In this document: positions 36,122 through 44,623 of the stretch, piece by piece
Position numbering within the stretch: position 1 is the stretch's first letter
Layout: each line of letters opens with the position of its first letter
Assembly (NCBI RefSeq): GCF_003122385.1
Contig: NZ_CP029255.1
Coordinates: forward strand, 4,712,001-4,776,000
Direction of reading: 5' to 3'
DNA length: 64,000 bases
Origin: Flavobacterium crocinum
GTDB taxonomy: Bacteria; Bacteroidota; Bacteroidia; Flavobacteriales; Flavobacteriaceae
Position numbers and translations under genes: made by a program
The notes under the pieces: generated by a model
Databases searched by the model: none
Told to the model about the DNA's origin: nothing
The model's input: only the letters and a program-made list of their open reading frames with translations

Positions 36122-37114
36122 TCACTCTTTTTCAGTAGGATTCCATCTGTTCAAAACTAAATCTCTGCTATATTTTTTGATATCGTCTTTCGTTAATTGA
36201 TGCGACCATGATACTCGTTGTGAAATATTTTTTGCACTTGCACCTTTACTTCCGTATTCTGCGTAATAAGCCGTTTTATCTTTGTCTGGAAATCGAGTAT
36301 CAATCCACGCATTCCAACCTTCGGGAATAATATGTGAACCTAAATCTGTATTGATAAAAACAGTTTGCGCATAAGGTCTCCAAGGTCTTCCCAGAAATAC
36401 TTTATCTACCAATTTGTCTTTTGCCGTAAGTTTACAATCCATAAAAACAAAACCATAAGCCTGTCCTTGCGGAGTCGAAGCTGCTGTAATATAAGAATTG
36501 ATTAAACTTTCAATTGTACATTTATAGAAATAAGCCGTTGCTGCACCAAAAATAAAATCAGTTGTTCCGTTGATGAAACAGTTTTCAAAATAAATGCGCG
36601 TATTTCCTTCTGATAAATAAAGGGTATCCTGATTGGCTAAAAGATTGCAATTCTTCACTATAACTCGATCGCCTTTAATATGAAGTGCAACTGCCTGTCC
36701 TACTCTACCCGCTGTATTTTCAACAGTTAGATTTTCTAGTGTGCAATCATTTCCCTTAACCATGAAAGAATACGAAGTTCCTGTTCCAAATTCTTTTTTC
36801 CCTGGAGGATCAGGTTCGCGAAGGGGTTTTCCAGAATAATCATCAAATGAAATAATAGTTTTATTTCTATCTGTTCCTTTTAAAGTAATAAAAGGTTTAG
36901 AAACCGGAATTTCTAACTTCTCAATATATTTCCCAGGCTTTATAGTAATTACAACTCGTTTTTCTGAATTGTCTTTGACATTATTTATCGCTTCCTGAAT
37001 GGTTTTAAAATCTCCTGAACCGTCTTGAGCAACGGTTAATGATAATTTGTTATCTAGCGTTTGGGCTGATAGAGAAAGTGTTGTTATTAAAAATAGCGTT
37101 AGAATGTATTTCAT
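36122..37114 (-). CDS. CE8 pectin methylesterase
   Basis: The start at 37114 (MKYILTLFLITTLSLSAQ) is chosen; a longer frame to 37285 uses a TTG and crosses repeat DNA. About 330 aa, the size of a single CE8 domain. A right-handed beta-helix with the CE8 signatures: QAVALHIKGD, QDTLYLSEG near residue 161 (catalytic Asp/Gln region), DFIFGAATAYFY near 183 (nucleophile Asp) and LGRPWRPYAQTVF near 240 (Arg/Trp substrate site). It de-methylates homogalacturonan to give substrate for PL1 and GH28. Last gene of its unit, directly followed by a terminator. Confidence 0.93.
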   Translation of the reverse strand: MKYILTLFLITTLSLSAQTLDNKLSLTVAQDGSGDFKTIQEAINNVKDNSEKRVVITIKPGKYIEKLEIPVSKPFITLKGTDRNKTIISFDDYSGKPLREPDPPGKKEFGTGTSYSFMVKGNDCTLENLTVENTAGRVGQAVALHIKGDRVIVKNCNLLANQDTLYLSEGNTRIYFENCFINGTTDFIFGAATAYFYKCTIESLINSYITAASTPQGQAYGFVFMDCKLTAKDKLVDKVFLGRPWRPYAQTVFINTDLGSHIIPEGWNAWIDTRFPDKDKTAYYAEYGSKGASAKNISQRVSWSHQLTKDDIKKYSRDLVLNRWNPTEKE

Positions 37115-37131
37115 TTTTTTATTAATCTTCT

Positions 37132-37305
37132 TTTTGTCAATTTCGACGAAGGAGAAATCTCCGCAAGTGACTCCGCAACAATTGTCCAATCTTTGTCGAG
37201 CTTCTTGCGGAGATTTCTCCTTCGTCGAAATGACAAACTGTGTGGTTATTAAAATCCGTTTTACTCCGCGTTTTGCCAAGGGCAATCCGTTTCATCCGCG
37301 TACCA
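37132..37305. repeat. GTCATTTCGA element and ACGGATT half-element
   Basis: The arms 37137-37166 (ATTTCGACGAAGGAGAAATC, then TCCGCAAG) and about 37200-37236 (CTTGCGGAGATTTCTCC, then TTCGTCGAAATGAC) are almost perfectly complementary; this is the cleanest copy of this family. At 37245-37305 AAATCCGTTTTACTCCGCG and ATCCGTTTCATCCGCG are direct copies of one arm of the ACGGATT family. Confidence 0.8.
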
Positions 37306-37307
37306 AA

Positions 37308-39326
37308 TTAATGCGACATCCAAACCGTCATTTCTCCTTTTCCCTTATTTCCCCATGCAAAATACGGAATCAGCTTTACTTGTACCGTATTTTCATTTTT
37401 AGCAGAAAGCGGTTTGTATAACGTTTTTTCCCATGAATTATTAGAATTTATTACGGCTTCAGCATCAATACTAACTAAATTTCTATTGTTTAATGTAAAA
37501 GGATTCGTTTTAAATTGTGAATTCACTTTTAAAGCCACATCATTCACACTAATTTTAGCTGGCAATTGATTCGATTCTAAACAATACACCAAAGGACCTC
37601 TTTTTACAGCGACTTGATTTTTAACTTCTTCTACTAACGGATTGGCTTCCATCAATTCAACTGGCATTGGAAGATTCAATTCAATAACATCTCCTTTTTT
37701 CCATTTTTGATTCACTTCGAAATAAGTGCCTGAAAAGATTTTACCAATAATCTGTGAGTTGTTTACAAAAACTTTTGCACCTGAACCCCACCCTGGAATT
37801 CTTAAAAGAATTGCATAATCTTCTTTTGGCGCTTTGATAATTTTCAAAGTAATTTTTCCATCCCAAGGATAATTAGTCTGCTGTTCAATTTGCAATGCTT
37901 CTCCGTTAATTGTTTTAGTATTCAAAGAATTGCTTCCGTATAAATTGACAAACAAACCTTCTTTGGAAAGACTGTAAGCATAATTTCCAACTTCGGCAAT
38001 TGTTCGAGTTACGTTTGGTGCACAACAGTTTGACAAAGCAATGTAACCTTCGCGTTCGTTGCCCCATCTTTGGTGAAACGGCAAATCATTTGAAACATTT
38101 AGGGGATTATTGTATAAGAATTTTTCTCCTTCCAAATCCATTCCCGAAAGTACGCTGTTATAAAGTGCCAGCTCTACAATATCAGCATATTTGGCATCTC
38201 CAGTAATTTGGAGCATTCTCCAGTTCCATAAAACATTTCCGATATTGGCGCAGGTTTCGGTATGAGCGGTTGCGTTTGGCAATTGAAATGGTCTTCCGTA
38301 AGCCTGATGAATTTTCTGAACTACAGTTGGATCATAAGAAGTTCCGTCTGGCGAAACCCCATCGTACAAAGCACCACAACCTCCTGTAATATACATTTTA
38401 CGATACGTCACATCGTCCCAAATGGATTCTAAATTGTCTAACAATTTCTTTTCGCCTGTTTCAGCATACAAATCAGCAATTCCTGCATACAAATAATTCG
38501 CTCTTACAGCGTGTCCCATTGCGGTGGTCTGCTGTCTAAACGGAATTCTGTCCTGATTATCATCGGTTCCGTCATTTGTAGTTCCGCGAATGTCGATAAG
38601 ATTATTGGCTAATTCTAAATATTTAGGATCTTTTACTGTTCTGTACATCTCAACAATTCCCATATAATGTGATGGACAAATTGCATTTCTGGCCAATTCT
38701 GGTGATGCTTTTTTGTAGAAATCATACAAGAAATCGGCAACTCCTTTGGCAATATTCAGGAAATTTGTTTTTCCTGTAGCACGATAATGAATACAAGCAG
38801 CAGTCATTAAATGTCCCATATTGTATTTTTCAAAGCCTAACTGCTTTTTCACTTCTTCCGGGCCTAAAGTTCCCCAGCGTTCGTCAATTAAAACCGGAGT
38901 ATGGATATAGCCGTCTTTACGCTGTACTTTCGCGAAAAGCGCAATGGCTTTATCCATTTCGGCATCGAGTTTTTTATCTTTTGTAACGGCATACGTTGCC
39001 GCCATTCCTTCAAAAATCTTGTAGAAATCACCATCATGAAATGAAGGTCCTTTAAAAGCTCCTTTGCTTAATCCTGCTGCAATTTCGAAGTTTTTGTATG
39101 CATGCGAAATCTCGTCATTATGATACAAATCCCACATATAAGGCAAGGTATTTTTGGTTTCTACATCAAATTGTTCTTTCCAAAAACCGTTTGTCCATTT
39201 TACATCTTGTAAACCAACACTCTGTAATTTCGAATACGGACTTTCTGAATTGGCAACCAAGCCTTTGTTCTGTGCAAAGATTACGGTTGAAAGAAATAAA
39301 GAGGATATGATGATGTTCTTTTTCAT
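37308..39326 (-). CDS. GH127 glycosidase (beta-L-arabinofuranosidase or aceric acid hydrolase type)
   Basis: 672 aa with a signal ending IFAQ near residue 19. The text has GFWKEQFDVETKNTLP, KIFEGMAATYAVTKDKKL, TAMGHAVRANYLYAGIADLY, YITGGCGALYDGVSPDG, the zinc/catalytic set HTETCANIGN near residue 356 and SNCCAPNVTRT near 432. The Glu, Cys, Cys and Cys of these two motifs form the metal site and Cys nucleophile known from GH127. C-terminal beta domains follow. In RG-II breakdown a GH127 (BT1003) releases aceric acid; other members release beta-L-arabinofuranose. Either fits. Placed between CE8 and a PL1. Confidence 0.9.
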   Translation of the reverse strand: MKKNIIISSLFLSTVIFAQNKGLVANSESPYSKLQSVGLQDVKWTNGFWKEQFDVETKNTLPYMWDLYHNDEISHAYKNFEIAAGLSKGAFKGPSFHDGDFYKIFEGMAATYAVTKDKKLDAEMDKAIALFAKVQRKDGYIHTPVLIDERWGTLGPEEVKKQLGFEKYNMGHLMTAACIHYRATGKTNFLNIAKGVADFLYDFYKKASPELARNAICPSHYMGIVEMYRTVKDPKYLELANNLIDIRGTTNDGTDDNQDRIPFRQQTTAMGHAVRANYLYAGIADLYAETGEKKLLDNLESIWDDVTYRKMYITGGCGALYDGVSPDGTSYDPTVVQKIHQAYGRPFQLPNATAHTETCANIGNVLWNWRMLQITGDAKYADIVELALYNSVLSGMDLEGEKFLYNNPLNVSNDLPFHQRWGNEREGYIALSNCCAPNVTRTIAEVGNYAYSLSKEGLFVNLYGSNSLNTKTINGEALQIEQQTNYPWDGKITLKIIKAPKEDYAILLRIPGWGSGAKVFVNNSQIIGKIFSGTYFEVNQKWKKGDVIELNLPMPVELMEANPLVEEVKNQVAVKRGPLVYCLESNQLPAKISVNDVALKVNSQFKTNPFTLNNRNLVSIDAEAVINSNNSWEKTLYKPLSAKNENTVQVKLIPYFAWGNKGKGEMTVWMSH

Positions 39327-39350
39327 TTTGATATAAATTTAATCTGCTGG

Positions 39351-39554
39351 ATCTGCTAAATCTGCGAGAGTTTAAATTTTTCTCGCAGATTTAGCAGATT
39401 GCGCTGATTTATTTTTTTCTTTTAATCTATTATAATCTCCTAATCTGATTTTTTTTTCACGCAGATTTTGCAGATTTTAGCAGATATTTGTTGATTTTTA
39501 TTCTTTAAGAAAATCTGCGCAGATCTGCCTAAATCAGTCAAAATCTGCGTGAAA
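39351..39554. repeat. Two CGCAGATT inverted repeats
   Basis: ATCTGCTAAATCTGCGAGA (39351-39369) and TCTCGCAGATTTAGCAGAT (39381-39399) are a perfect 19-bp stem with an 11-nt loop. TTTCACGCAGATTTTG (39455-39470) and CAAAATCTGCGTGAAA (39539-39554) are perfect 16-bp arms with further AATCTGC copies between. The remaining 20 bp up to the next start hold nothing. Confidence 0.9.
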
Positions 39555-39561
39555 CCTTTTT

Positions 39562-42021
39562 TTATTTTACAAAGAAATTAATGGTTCTGCTCATTGAATC
39601 TCCGTCTGCATCTTTTACTGTTAGGAGAAAAGAAGCAAATCCTTTTTCCACAGTTGTAAACTGAATTTCTTTTCCTTTTAAAACCACTTTTCCATTTTTA
39701 AGATCAGAGAACGTGTAAACAGGTTTGTTTTCATAACCTTTGAAATAATCAGCAGCAGTTAAAGTCTTTTTTTCTCCCGAATTTACAAAATAATGAGGTT
39801 GCGCCAACCAGTCTAAATAATTATCCAACTGCGTGAATCCGTCTTTGTCTGTATCTTGATTAGCATCTGAAAAATCTCCTGATGCCGAATTTTCATTTAA
39901 ACCAAAAGCTTTTTCCCACCAGTTTGGCAAACCGTCATGATCGGTGTCCCAATCAGCTGGGCGGGTTTCTGAAACAAAGTTAGGCCATCCTCCTGCATCT
40001 TGTTCGTTATCAATCATTCCGCCTAAACCGCTTTTGCTACCTTTATAAGTGAAGGTTCCTTTTAAAGTTTCGTCGATGATTCGGTTATCGTGTTTGTCAA
40101 AAAACGGCTGATTTGCCCCAACATCCGAAAGCACATTTTTATACGCTCCTTTCGCTGATTGTGTATTTACATATGAAGGAAAAAATGGTTTATCAACGAA
40201 AGTTTCATATACTACTTTTTCATTATTGCTTATAGTAGATTTTCTTCCTTTATCCTGAGATTTTTCGTCAAAATAACCCGGCATTATATTTCCGTCAAAA
40301 TAGTAGCGTTGCATTCCTTTTCCAACACCTTCGTGCTGTGCATTTAAAGCTACAAATATTTTAGTTGAAGCACCTGGCTTATAATAATTGTTTACAAAAT
40401 TTACTTCATTCGCACCACCGTCAGTTGTTCTGGTTCCCCAGTTGTAAACCACATTGTTTGTAATATCCAGTCTTCCCGTATAGTAACCGTCTCCGTTTAA
40501 ACCTCCACCAATACTCCAGTTACGACCTTGATTATGTGCCAATAAATTATGGTGAAAACTTCCAATATCACCGCCAATCGTTGCGGCGAAACCGTGCATT
40601 TTTCCGGCAGGATATTTATCATGTCCCGCAACATTTAAAGCTTCTGAAATTAAAGTTCGTTGTAACGTAATATGATGCGCACCACGTGAACTAAAAGATT
40701 CATCGATTGTCCAGCTTATCGAACAGTGATCAATAATACTGTAATCTGCACCCGTTAATCCCATTCCGTCAAAAGTAGTTCCGCCTCCAATTCTTACTTT
40801 CAAGAAACGAATTACTCCATCATTTCCTGTCAATCCAATTGGAGCTCTGCTAATCGTAATTCCTTCTCCCGGAGCCGTTTGTCCAGCGATAGTAATATAA
40901 GGCTGATTTGCAACCAATCTCGAAGCCAATTTGATATTTCCTGAAACATTAAAAACAATCGTTCTTGGACCAATCTCCTGATTAATAGCATCGCGTAAAC
41001 TTCCCGGACCATCGTCATTTAAATTGGTTACTTCAATCACTTTTCCTCCACGACCTCCTACTGCATAACGTCCGTAGCCTTCTGCACCTGGAAACGCCAA
41101 TTGTGCAGGTTTAAATGACCAAACATTTCCTAATGTAACTTCGCCATTATTATCCACTTCATCTACTCTCCAGTAATATGTTGTTCCGCTATATAAATCA
41201 GAAACTGAATACGATTTCTCAGTTAGTTTTCCTTTAAATTCTTTTGAAGATTCAGTTGCGTTTTCTACTGCATTTTTGTCTTCACCGAAATATATTTTAT
41301 GCGATGCTACGTTTTTTACAGCATCCCATTTTAGAGTTAAAGTTTTACCCACTTCAACATGTTCGTCTCTGTTTTTAGGTTCAGGAGTTCTGGCCTGATT
41401 CATTAAATTTGGCGTATCAATTTCAAAACCGTTGATTACAATCTGTTTTATAATATCTGGGTTTGAAGTTGGATCAATTTCAAAACGAACGATTACATCT
41501 TTTCCTTTTTCAGCATTAAAAGTAATATACGCCATCGAAGCATCAATTTTAGCATTGGCTCTCTGACTTGCATTCACGGTTTCCTGAAGTTTTCCGTTTA
41601 CGTAGATTTTAATTGGAGAAAAAGTTTTTCCTGTAATGACATCAAAAGCGTTATGAAAAGTCAAAAGTGTATGTTTTCCTGCTTTCAATCCGCTGATTTT
41701 CAATTCCAAATTTTCGGACGTAACCAAACCATCACTTCCTAATCTATTGTAAAATGGAGCGCTCATTCCAACTTTGTACCACTTTGAAGTAAAGTTTCCT
41801 TTTAACTTAAATGACACATTATTAAATGATTTTTCGGCTTCTTTTCCTTCGTTAATTACCCACGAATCATAACTTGGATCATGGACTTCTTCCAGTCTTC
41901 TTTGAAAAAAGTCAAAATCGACTTTTACAATTTGTTTATCAGTATTTTGAACTGATTGTGCTTGTCCGTTTGTGGTCAAAAGCATGGACAAAACAGCACC
42001 ACTTATTAATTTCTTAATCAT
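39562..42021 (-). CDS. Modular PL1-like pectate lyase with N-terminal carbohydrate-binding and Fn3-like domains
   Basis: 819 aa with a signal ending GQAQ near residue 22. Residues about 25-200 are a beta-sandwich with KAGKHTLLTFHNAF and a Gly-rich core, resembling malectin/CBM-like domains. Residues about 215-305 form a fibronectin-III-like domain (LKWDAVKNVASHKIYFGED, GTTYYWRVDEVDNNGEVTLG). The lyase helix follows from AFPGAEGYGRYAVGGRGGKV near 310, with TIAGQTAPGEGITISR, DHCSISWTIDESFSSRGAHH and MHGFAATIGGDIGSFHHNLL. The C-terminus has the DTDHDGLPNWWEKAFGLNEN Ca-binding repeat and a final Ig-like domain. A third, clearly distinct PL1 paralog. It starts 15 bp after the DUF5703 gene, so the two are co-transcribed. 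Confidence 0.82.
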   Translation of the reverse strand: MIKKLISGAVLSMLLTTNGQAQSVQNTDKQIVKVDFDFFQRRLEEVHDPSYDSWVINEGKEAEKSFNNVSFKLKGNFTSKWYKVGMSAPFYNRLGSDGLVTSENLELKISGLKAGKHTLLTFHNAFDVITGKTFSPIKIYVNGKLQETVNASQRANAKIDASMAYITFNAEKGKDVIVRFEIDPTSNPDIIKQIVINGFEIDTPNLMNQARTPEPKNRDEHVEVGKTLTLKWDAVKNVASHKIYFGEDKNAVENATESSKEFKGKLTEKSYSVSDLYSGTTYYWRVDEVDNNGEVTLGNVWSFKPAQLAFPGAEGYGRYAVGGRGGKVIEVTNLNDDGPGSLRDAINQEIGPRTIVFNVSGNIKLASRLVANQPYITIAGQTAPGEGITISRAPIGLTGNDGVIRFLKVRIGGGTTFDGMGLTGADYSIIDHCSISWTIDESFSSRGAHHITLQRTLISEALNVAGHDKYPAGKMHGFAATIGGDIGSFHHNLLAHNQGRNWSIGGGLNGDGYYTGRLDITNNVVYNWGTRTTDGGANEVNFVNNYYKPGASTKIFVALNAQHEGVGKGMQRYYFDGNIMPGYFDEKSQDKGRKSTISNNEKVVYETFVDKPFFPSYVNTQSAKGAYKNVLSDVGANQPFFDKHDNRIIDETLKGTFTYKGSKSGLGGMIDNEQDAGGWPNFVSETRPADWDTDHDGLPNWWEKAFGLNENSASGDFSDANQDTDKDGFTQLDNYLDWLAQPHYFVNSGEKKTLTAADYFKGYENKPVYTFSDLKNGKVVLKGKEIQFTTVEKGFASFLLTVKDADGDSMSRTINFFVK

Positions 42022-42036
42022 TTTTGTTAGTAATAG

Positions 42037-44367
42037 TTAGTTTAATTTTGTTTTCTCTACTTCAGATTTTCCTAGCAGATTTATAATGTCTTTTTTTCTT
42101 TCTTCTGGAATTACTTTTAAAACCTTCAATTCTCCATTTAAGAGTTCAGCTTCAATTGTAGTATTTTGTTTGGCGTGTAATTTAAAGTGCACATTCCATT
42201 CTTTTGGCCACGCTGGAAAAAGATAAATCTTGCCGTCCGTTTCCTGCAAAAGCATTTCCTGCATGCCAATCATTCCCGATCCGCCCCAATTATGATCTGG
42301 AACCCAATCAAAGCCAGGGCCCCAAAAAGCTGGAAAACGTCTATCCGAATTTACCATTTTTAGTGTATTGTATTTCATCGCTTCCTCGGTTAAACCTAAA
42401 CGAGCGGAGAAAATATTGTCTTGTTTCCAGCCAATATGACTTCTGAATTTTAAAGCATCTGGATCGTATTTCCATGTATTCAAAGCTGTTTCTAAATCTG
42501 GTTTTCCAACACCATAAATTCCCCACGGATAAACAGGATATAATTGTGGAACTTCAGAATTATTAACTCGTTCCCACGTTTTGGCAGGAACTAAAACTTT
42601 ATGATTTTCAATTTGCCCGAAATTTAAAGGCGGGATTCTCGTTTGGAAAGCTTTTAAATATTCCAAATCTTCTTTAGACAATCGATTCGACGAAAGGTTT
42701 AAAAGATTTTCTGTAATTACCTGTAAAGCAGAAATTGTACTGTTAGCATTATTCGCCATTTTATAAGTTTCTGCTCCTGAACCCGGAAAGAGAATTAATT
42801 TTCCATTTCCGTCCAAAGCTTTTCTTCCTCTTTGTTTGGCTAAATATTGATAATGTTCATCAAAAAATCGAAGACAGCTGATGATGAATGGATTGTATTT
42901 CTGAATATCTTCTCCTCCATATTCTTTTTGCTGAAGCATCATTTGGCAGAATTCTAAAACCGTATCCCATTCGTATTCCAGCCATGCATTGTATTCCATT
43001 CCCGGATCATAATCTGCGGGACGCTTCCATTCGTATTCGGCCGGATTTGGTAAGCCGAAATTTTCTAATTGTTCTGTAAATGAAGCACCGTTATGATTCC
43101 AATACACTTTAGAGCGTAATTCGGCATTTTTTTGAAGAGTTACATAATAATCCAATTGCGATTTCATCATATCAAAATCCCCGCTTTTTATCATCGGAAA
43201 ATAAACCAATCGCTGGTTTTGAGCCGTCATGGTTCCTCCACCCCAATTTCTGAAATCGGGTGTGAAATTTAGGTCTTTATTGGTGTAAACAGGATCAACC
43301 GTAAAAAGTCCACCGTTGAATTTTGTTGGATATTTTCCATACGCATTGCATCCCAACATATATCGGAACAATTGATAATTCTGCCCAATTTGATATACCG
43401 TATCTTTGGCAGTTGACTGATTTTTTTGAGTAAAAATAAAACTGCGATTCCAGAAAGTATTCCACCATTTTTGAGTGTTTTTTTCTGCTTGTTTTGCTGT
43501 GTTTTTGTTTGCCGAAATCAAACTTTTCAATCCATTATCCCAAGTATAAAAATCAGATTGATTGGTATTTAAATAAATTTCTAACGAATGTTTTTTGGAT
43601 GGTTTTATGCTTGTTAATTTAAAACCTTTAAAATCGGTATCCTGATATTTCCCAAGATATGTTCCGTCTGGTTTTAAGTTATCGGCTTTCATAAATCCAC
43701 CGAAAGTCAGATTCGCAATCGGATTCAGCATTTGGTCTTTGACCGATTCCATTTTTTGCTGTTTTACCGCAACATCAAAAACCGTGTTTTCTCGATTTCT
43801 GTGGTAAAATTTGATGCCGTTATTTTCAAACGAAATAGAATCTTTATAGGTAATAAGTTCTCCCTGAGGCGCCCATTTATAAGAATTGGCATTATTTTCC
43901 TTCCCTTTCGGATAACGGTTTTGATAACGCCAGCTTTCGTACGAAGCCGTCATTTGCAACGCATTTTTACTTTCTAAATCAACATGAATGATCGGTTTAA
44001 AAACATCTACCCAAAGTTTGATTTTAGTATCATTCTGCCCAACCAAAACATAACCATCTTTAAGTTTTAATTCCTGATGAAAACTGTTTTTCCCTTCAAA
44101 CGGATTCGGCGTTAACGTTACTTTTACTCTTCCTAATTTCAGTAAAGTATTATGTTCATCAAAAGTCCCACTTCGTGAAAAATAAAAATACAAATCGCCT
44201 TTCTCTACCCAAACGTTCATACCAATATCACCGCCTCCCAAAGGCATAGATTCTGATGAATTATTGCTCTGCGTTGTCCAAACCTGATTGTAATTATCAA
44301 GCGCAGGGATTTGCGCTTTAAGGCAAAGCGTAGTGAAGAGAAGTAGTAATAGTATATTATTTTTCAT
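42037..44367 (-). CDS. DUF5703-domain (alpha/alpha)6-barrel protein, putative glycosidase
   Basis: The start at 44367 (MKNNILLLLLFTTLCLKAQ) gives a proper signal, 6 codons inside the longer frame. About 776 aa. The N-terminal sandwich, SMPLGGGDIGMNVWVEKGDL followed by YFSRSGTFDEHN, is the DUF5703 hallmark and resembles the opening of GH95 (PLGNGRLGAMVFG). A helical barrel follows with YWNHNGASFTEQLENFGLPN and YNAWLEYEWDTVLEFCQMML, then a small C-terminal domain (GKIYLFPAWPKEWNVHFKLH), again like GH95. It is likely a distant GH95-clan glycosidase; substrate unknown. It is coupled to the modular pectate lyase. Confidence 0.65.
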   Translation of the reverse strand: MKNNILLLLLFTTLCLKAQIPALDNYNQVWTTQSNNSSESMPLGGGDIGMNVWVEKGDLYFYFSRSGTFDEHNTLLKLGRVKVTLTPNPFEGKNSFHQELKLKDGYVLVGQNDTKIKLWVDVFKPIIHVDLESKNALQMTASYESWRYQNRYPKGKENNANSYKWAPQGELITYKDSISFENNGIKFYHRNRENTVFDVAVKQQKMESVKDQMLNPIANLTFGGFMKADNLKPDGTYLGKYQDTDFKGFKLTSIKPSKKHSLEIYLNTNQSDFYTWDNGLKSLISANKNTAKQAEKNTQKWWNTFWNRSFIFTQKNQSTAKDTVYQIGQNYQLFRYMLGCNAYGKYPTKFNGGLFTVDPVYTNKDLNFTPDFRNWGGGTMTAQNQRLVYFPMIKSGDFDMMKSQLDYYVTLQKNAELRSKVYWNHNGASFTEQLENFGLPNPAEYEWKRPADYDPGMEYNAWLEYEWDTVLEFCQMMLQQKEYGGEDIQKYNPFIISCLRFFDEHYQYLAKQRGRKALDGNGKLILFPGSGAETYKMANNANSTISALQVITENLLNLSSNRLSKEDLEYLKAFQTRIPPLNFGQIENHKVLVPAKTWERVNNSEVPQLYPVYPWGIYGVGKPDLETALNTWKYDPDALKFRSHIGWKQDNIFSARLGLTEEAMKYNTLKMVNSDRRFPAFWGPGFDWVPDHNWGGSGMIGMQEMLLQETDGKIYLFPAWPKEWNVHFKLHAKQNTTIEAELLNGELKVLKVIPEERKKDIINLLGKSEVEKTKLN

Positions 44368-44378
44368 CGTTTTTCTTT

Positions 44379-44611
44379 CCTGCAAGGTTTTTAAAACCTT
44401 GTAGGTATATTTTTTTATTTTCTCTCGCAGATTTAGCTGATTGAGCAGATTTATTATTATCTCATAAATCTGCCAAATCTGCGAGAGTTATAAATTAAGC
44501 GTGTCTAAATCTTTGTCGAGTTACTTGCGGAGATCCCTTGTTCCTCGGGATGACAAACTAGACGTTAAACTCATAATTCAAACACCTACAAGGTTTTGAA
44601 AACCTTGCAGG
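44379..44611. repeat. Nested repeat: CCTGCAAGG arms around CGCAGATT and GTCATTTCGA elements
   Basis: 44379-44406 and 44584-44611 are near-perfect reverse complements (27 of 28), each also a self-palindrome of the CCTGCAAGGTTTT/CTTGTAGGT kind. Between them, CTCTCGCAGATTTAG (from 44422) faces CCAAATCTGCGAGAG (to 44487), and one arm of the GTCATTTCGA family (TCTTTGTCGAG to GGGATGACAAAC) fills 44509-44558. Confidence 0.85.
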
Positions 44612-44623
44612 AGCATCCGTATA

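Noticed and set aside
37115..37285. N-terminal extension of the CE8 gene to a TTG at 37285
   Set aside because: The extension is a translation of a GTCATTTCGA repeat; the same odd peptide text (STKEKSPQ) arises from other copies of that repeat. The signal peptide starts at 37114.
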